Assembly (NCBI RefSeq): GCF_014206875.1
Contig: NZ_JACIJO010000001.1
Location: forward strand, 992,001-1,056,000
Direction: 5' to 3'
DNA from: Algoriphagus iocasae
GTDB taxonomy: Bacteria; Bacteroidota; Bacteroidia; Cytophagales; Cyclobacteriaceae
Length of the DNA: 64,000 bases
Shown: positions 62,490 to 64,000 of the stretch, piece by piece
Layout: each line of letters begins with the position of its first letter
Numbering within the stretch: the first letter of the stretch is position 1
Program-made: the position numbers and the translations under genes
The notes under the pieces: model-generated
Seen by the model: the letters and a program-made list of their open reading frames with translations, nothing else
The model's database searches: none
Told to the model about the DNA's origin: nothing

Positions 62490-64000
62490 ATGAAATACAG
62501 CCAAATTAATCTTAGAATTTTTTCTGTTTTTATTTTTCTACTGGTTTTTGATTTCCACTCATTTGCACAGCAAGAAGGAAAAATCACTTGGTGGAATCCA
62601 TCCCAAAGTGAATTCCCGGTTATTTCTGGTCAGGCTTGGGCTTCAGAGGTTCCTTCCATTTACCACCGACTTCCAGCGCGTGCTGAGGACGAGGTGAGAG
62701 ATGCGGTTTGGAATCTTTCTAAGCAGTCCGCCGGGCTGTCAATTCGGTTTTGGAGTAATGCTGATTCTATTCAGGTTCGATATAAAGTGACAAGAGGAAT
62801 CGCTATGCCTCATATGCCTGCAACAGGCGTAAGTGGTTTGGATCTTTACAGCAAATCTTATGATGGAGAATGGCTGCGCGCTTGGGGGAAATACTCTATC
62901 AAAGAGGATTCAGAATACATTTTTATCATCAATGATGAATCACCAAAATATGCCAAGTTTGGTCGTGAATACCAGTTGTTTTTACCACTTTATAATGAGG
63001 TTTCAAATCTGGAAATAGGAGTTGGTGAGGAGTTTTTCTTTGAAGTGTTGCCAGTACGTAAAGAGAAACCAATTGTCGCATATGGAACCTCAATTTGTCA
63101 GGGAGCTTGTGCTACAAGACCGGGAATGGCCTGGACCAATATCCTGGAAAGGAAATTGGAAAGACCCGTTCTGAATCTGGGATTTTCTGGAAATGGTAAA
63201 ATGGAACCGGAGGTTCTGGAATTATTGACGGAGATAGATGCCAAGGTTTATATTTTGGATTGCCTTCCAAATTTAAGTCCTGACCGGGATGATATTTATA
63301 ACCTCACCATAAATGCCGTTCGGCAATTGAAATCCAAGCGTCCTGATGTGCCTATTATTTTGACGGAGCATGTTGGATACGCGGATGCATTTGTCAATAT
63401 TAAAAATGATGATTTGGTGAAAAGGCTCAATGAGCAGTATAAAAAGGCTTTTTTGCAATTAAAGAATGAGGGTGTGACAGGGATTTACTTGTTGGAAAAA
63501 GAGGAACTGGGACTGGGTTTTGATTCATTTGTGGATATTATTCATCCCAATGACATAGGAATGGAAGAGTATGCGGCTGCTTATGAGGCATTGATCTTAG
63601 AGGTTTTGAACCAAGAAAAAGGTGATATTTCCACTACCATTTCCACCAGCCAAAGCAGGGATATCGCCGTCTATAAATGGGAGGAAAGGCATCAGGAAAT
63701 CCTTAAAATGAATCATGACGATCCTCCGAAAATCTTACTTTTCGGAAATTCCATAGTTAACTTCTGGGGAGGTGAACCTAAAATCAAAACGGTAAATGGG
63801 CCTAACTCCTGGAATGATATGCTCAAACCTGCCGGTGTTCGGAATTTTGGCTATGGATGGGATCGGATAGAAAATGTACTTTGGAGAATCTATCATGATG
63901 AATTGGATGGCTTTGAAGCAAATCAGATCATCTTGATGATCGGGACGAATAACTTTCAAATTAATACCCAAGAAGAAATAATTCTAGGGTTAAAAAATCT
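62490..64000 (+). CDS. Double-domain SGNH/GDSL hydrolase (3' end beyond window)
   Basis: 503 codons visible from the ATG at 62490, with a signal peptide (cleavage after HSFAQ). The first part has the GxDLY-type beta domain (SGLDLY at about 114) and an SGNH esterase domain beginning VAYGTSICQGACATR with its Ser nucleophile. The block-III-type Asn and C-terminal DxxH-like FVDIIHPND are present. A second SGNH domain begins at about residue 413 (ILLFGNSIVNFWGG, then LMIGTNNF). The two domains suggest action on acetylated glycans. The second domain is cut by the window edge. Confidence 0.85.
   Translation, partial: MKYSQINLRIFSVFIFLLVFDFHSFAQQEGKITWWNPSQSEFPVISGQAWASEVPSIYHRLPARAEDEVRDAVWNLSKQSAGLSIRFWSNADSIQVRYKVTRGIAMPHMPATGVSGLDLYSKSYDGEWLRAWGKYSIKEDSEYIFIINDESPKYAKFGREYQLFLPLYNEVSNLEIGVGEEFFFEVLPVRKEKPIVAYGTSICQGACATRPGMAWTNILERKLERPVLNLGFSGNGKMEPEVLELLTEIDAKVYILDCLPNLSPDRDDIYNLTINAVRQLKSKRPDVPIILTEHVGYADAFVNIKNDDLVKRLNEQYKKAFLQLKNEGVTGIYLLEKEELGLGFDSFVDIIHPNDIGMEEYAAAYEALILEVLNQEKGDISTTISTSQSRDIAVYKWEERHQEILKMNHDDPPKILLFGNSIVNFWGGEPKIKTVNGPNSWNDMLKPAGVRNFGYGWDRIENVLWRIYHDELDGFEANQIILMIGTNNFQINTQEEIILGLKN

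Overview
The window looks like chromosome from a Bacteroidota bacterium, most likely family Cyclobacteriaceae (Algoriphagus-like; inferred from gene content and style, not from a marker gene). Pointers are the SusC/SusD pair, many Bacteroidota-type lipoproteins, PorQ-like and helix-hairpin-helix outer-membrane proteins, IPExxxVDY and TIGR03643 family proteins, weak ribosome binding sites, a TTTG/TAnnTTTG-type promoter and low-to-moderate GC. No rRNA, tRNA, CRISPR array, IS element or prophage was recognised.

Region 1-31 kb is core genome. On the minus strand lie a TPR lipoprotein (cut by the window edge), an AI-2E family permease, an M3 oligopeptidase, a TIR/NDT-like plus TRAFs-binding-type protein, a DUF5117-type zinc metalloprotease, three outer-membrane proteins, and the conserved group acpP-fabF-rnc-nadE-lgt, which converges on yidD. 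Plus-strand genes include IPExxxVDY-pyk, a four-repeat fasciclin lipoprotein and a LytTR regulator. Then come an NFACT (RqcH-like) protein, an MBL hydrolase, two response regulators (one REC-Hpt), miaA, pfkA, an aldo/keto reductase and a penicillin-acylase-family lipoprotein.

Region 32-36 kb and region 48.5-52.7 kb are accessory. Each begins with a nearly identical ~600-bp module: a 127-aa single-stranded DNA-binding protein gene on the minus strand plus a 216-bp leader. In both copies the plus-strand side then carries small, mostly unknown genes, each followed by an attC-like imperfect inverted repeat ending in GTTA. This is the layout of an integron (divergent gene, leader, cassettes), but with ssb where intI would be and no integrase in the window. 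It is the most interesting feature here.

Between them are a SusC/SusD transport pair, a DUF2064 protein, a secreted nucleoside hydrolase, and a light/DNA-repair island: TIGR03643 protein, a photolyase FAD-domain protein, a flavin reductase, a tiny DUF2256 zinc-finger-like protein, and a DPRP-type photolyase that lacks the usual Fe-S cysteines. After the second cassette array come small stress- or housekeeping-type genes (VTT-like membrane protein, methyltransferase, SRPBCC, DUF1801 twice, DUF2200), an IorA/IorB-type molybdenum hydroxylase pair, a GH29 alpha-L-fucosidase, another DUF1801/YdeI protein, and a double-domain SGNH hydrolase that runs off the right edge.
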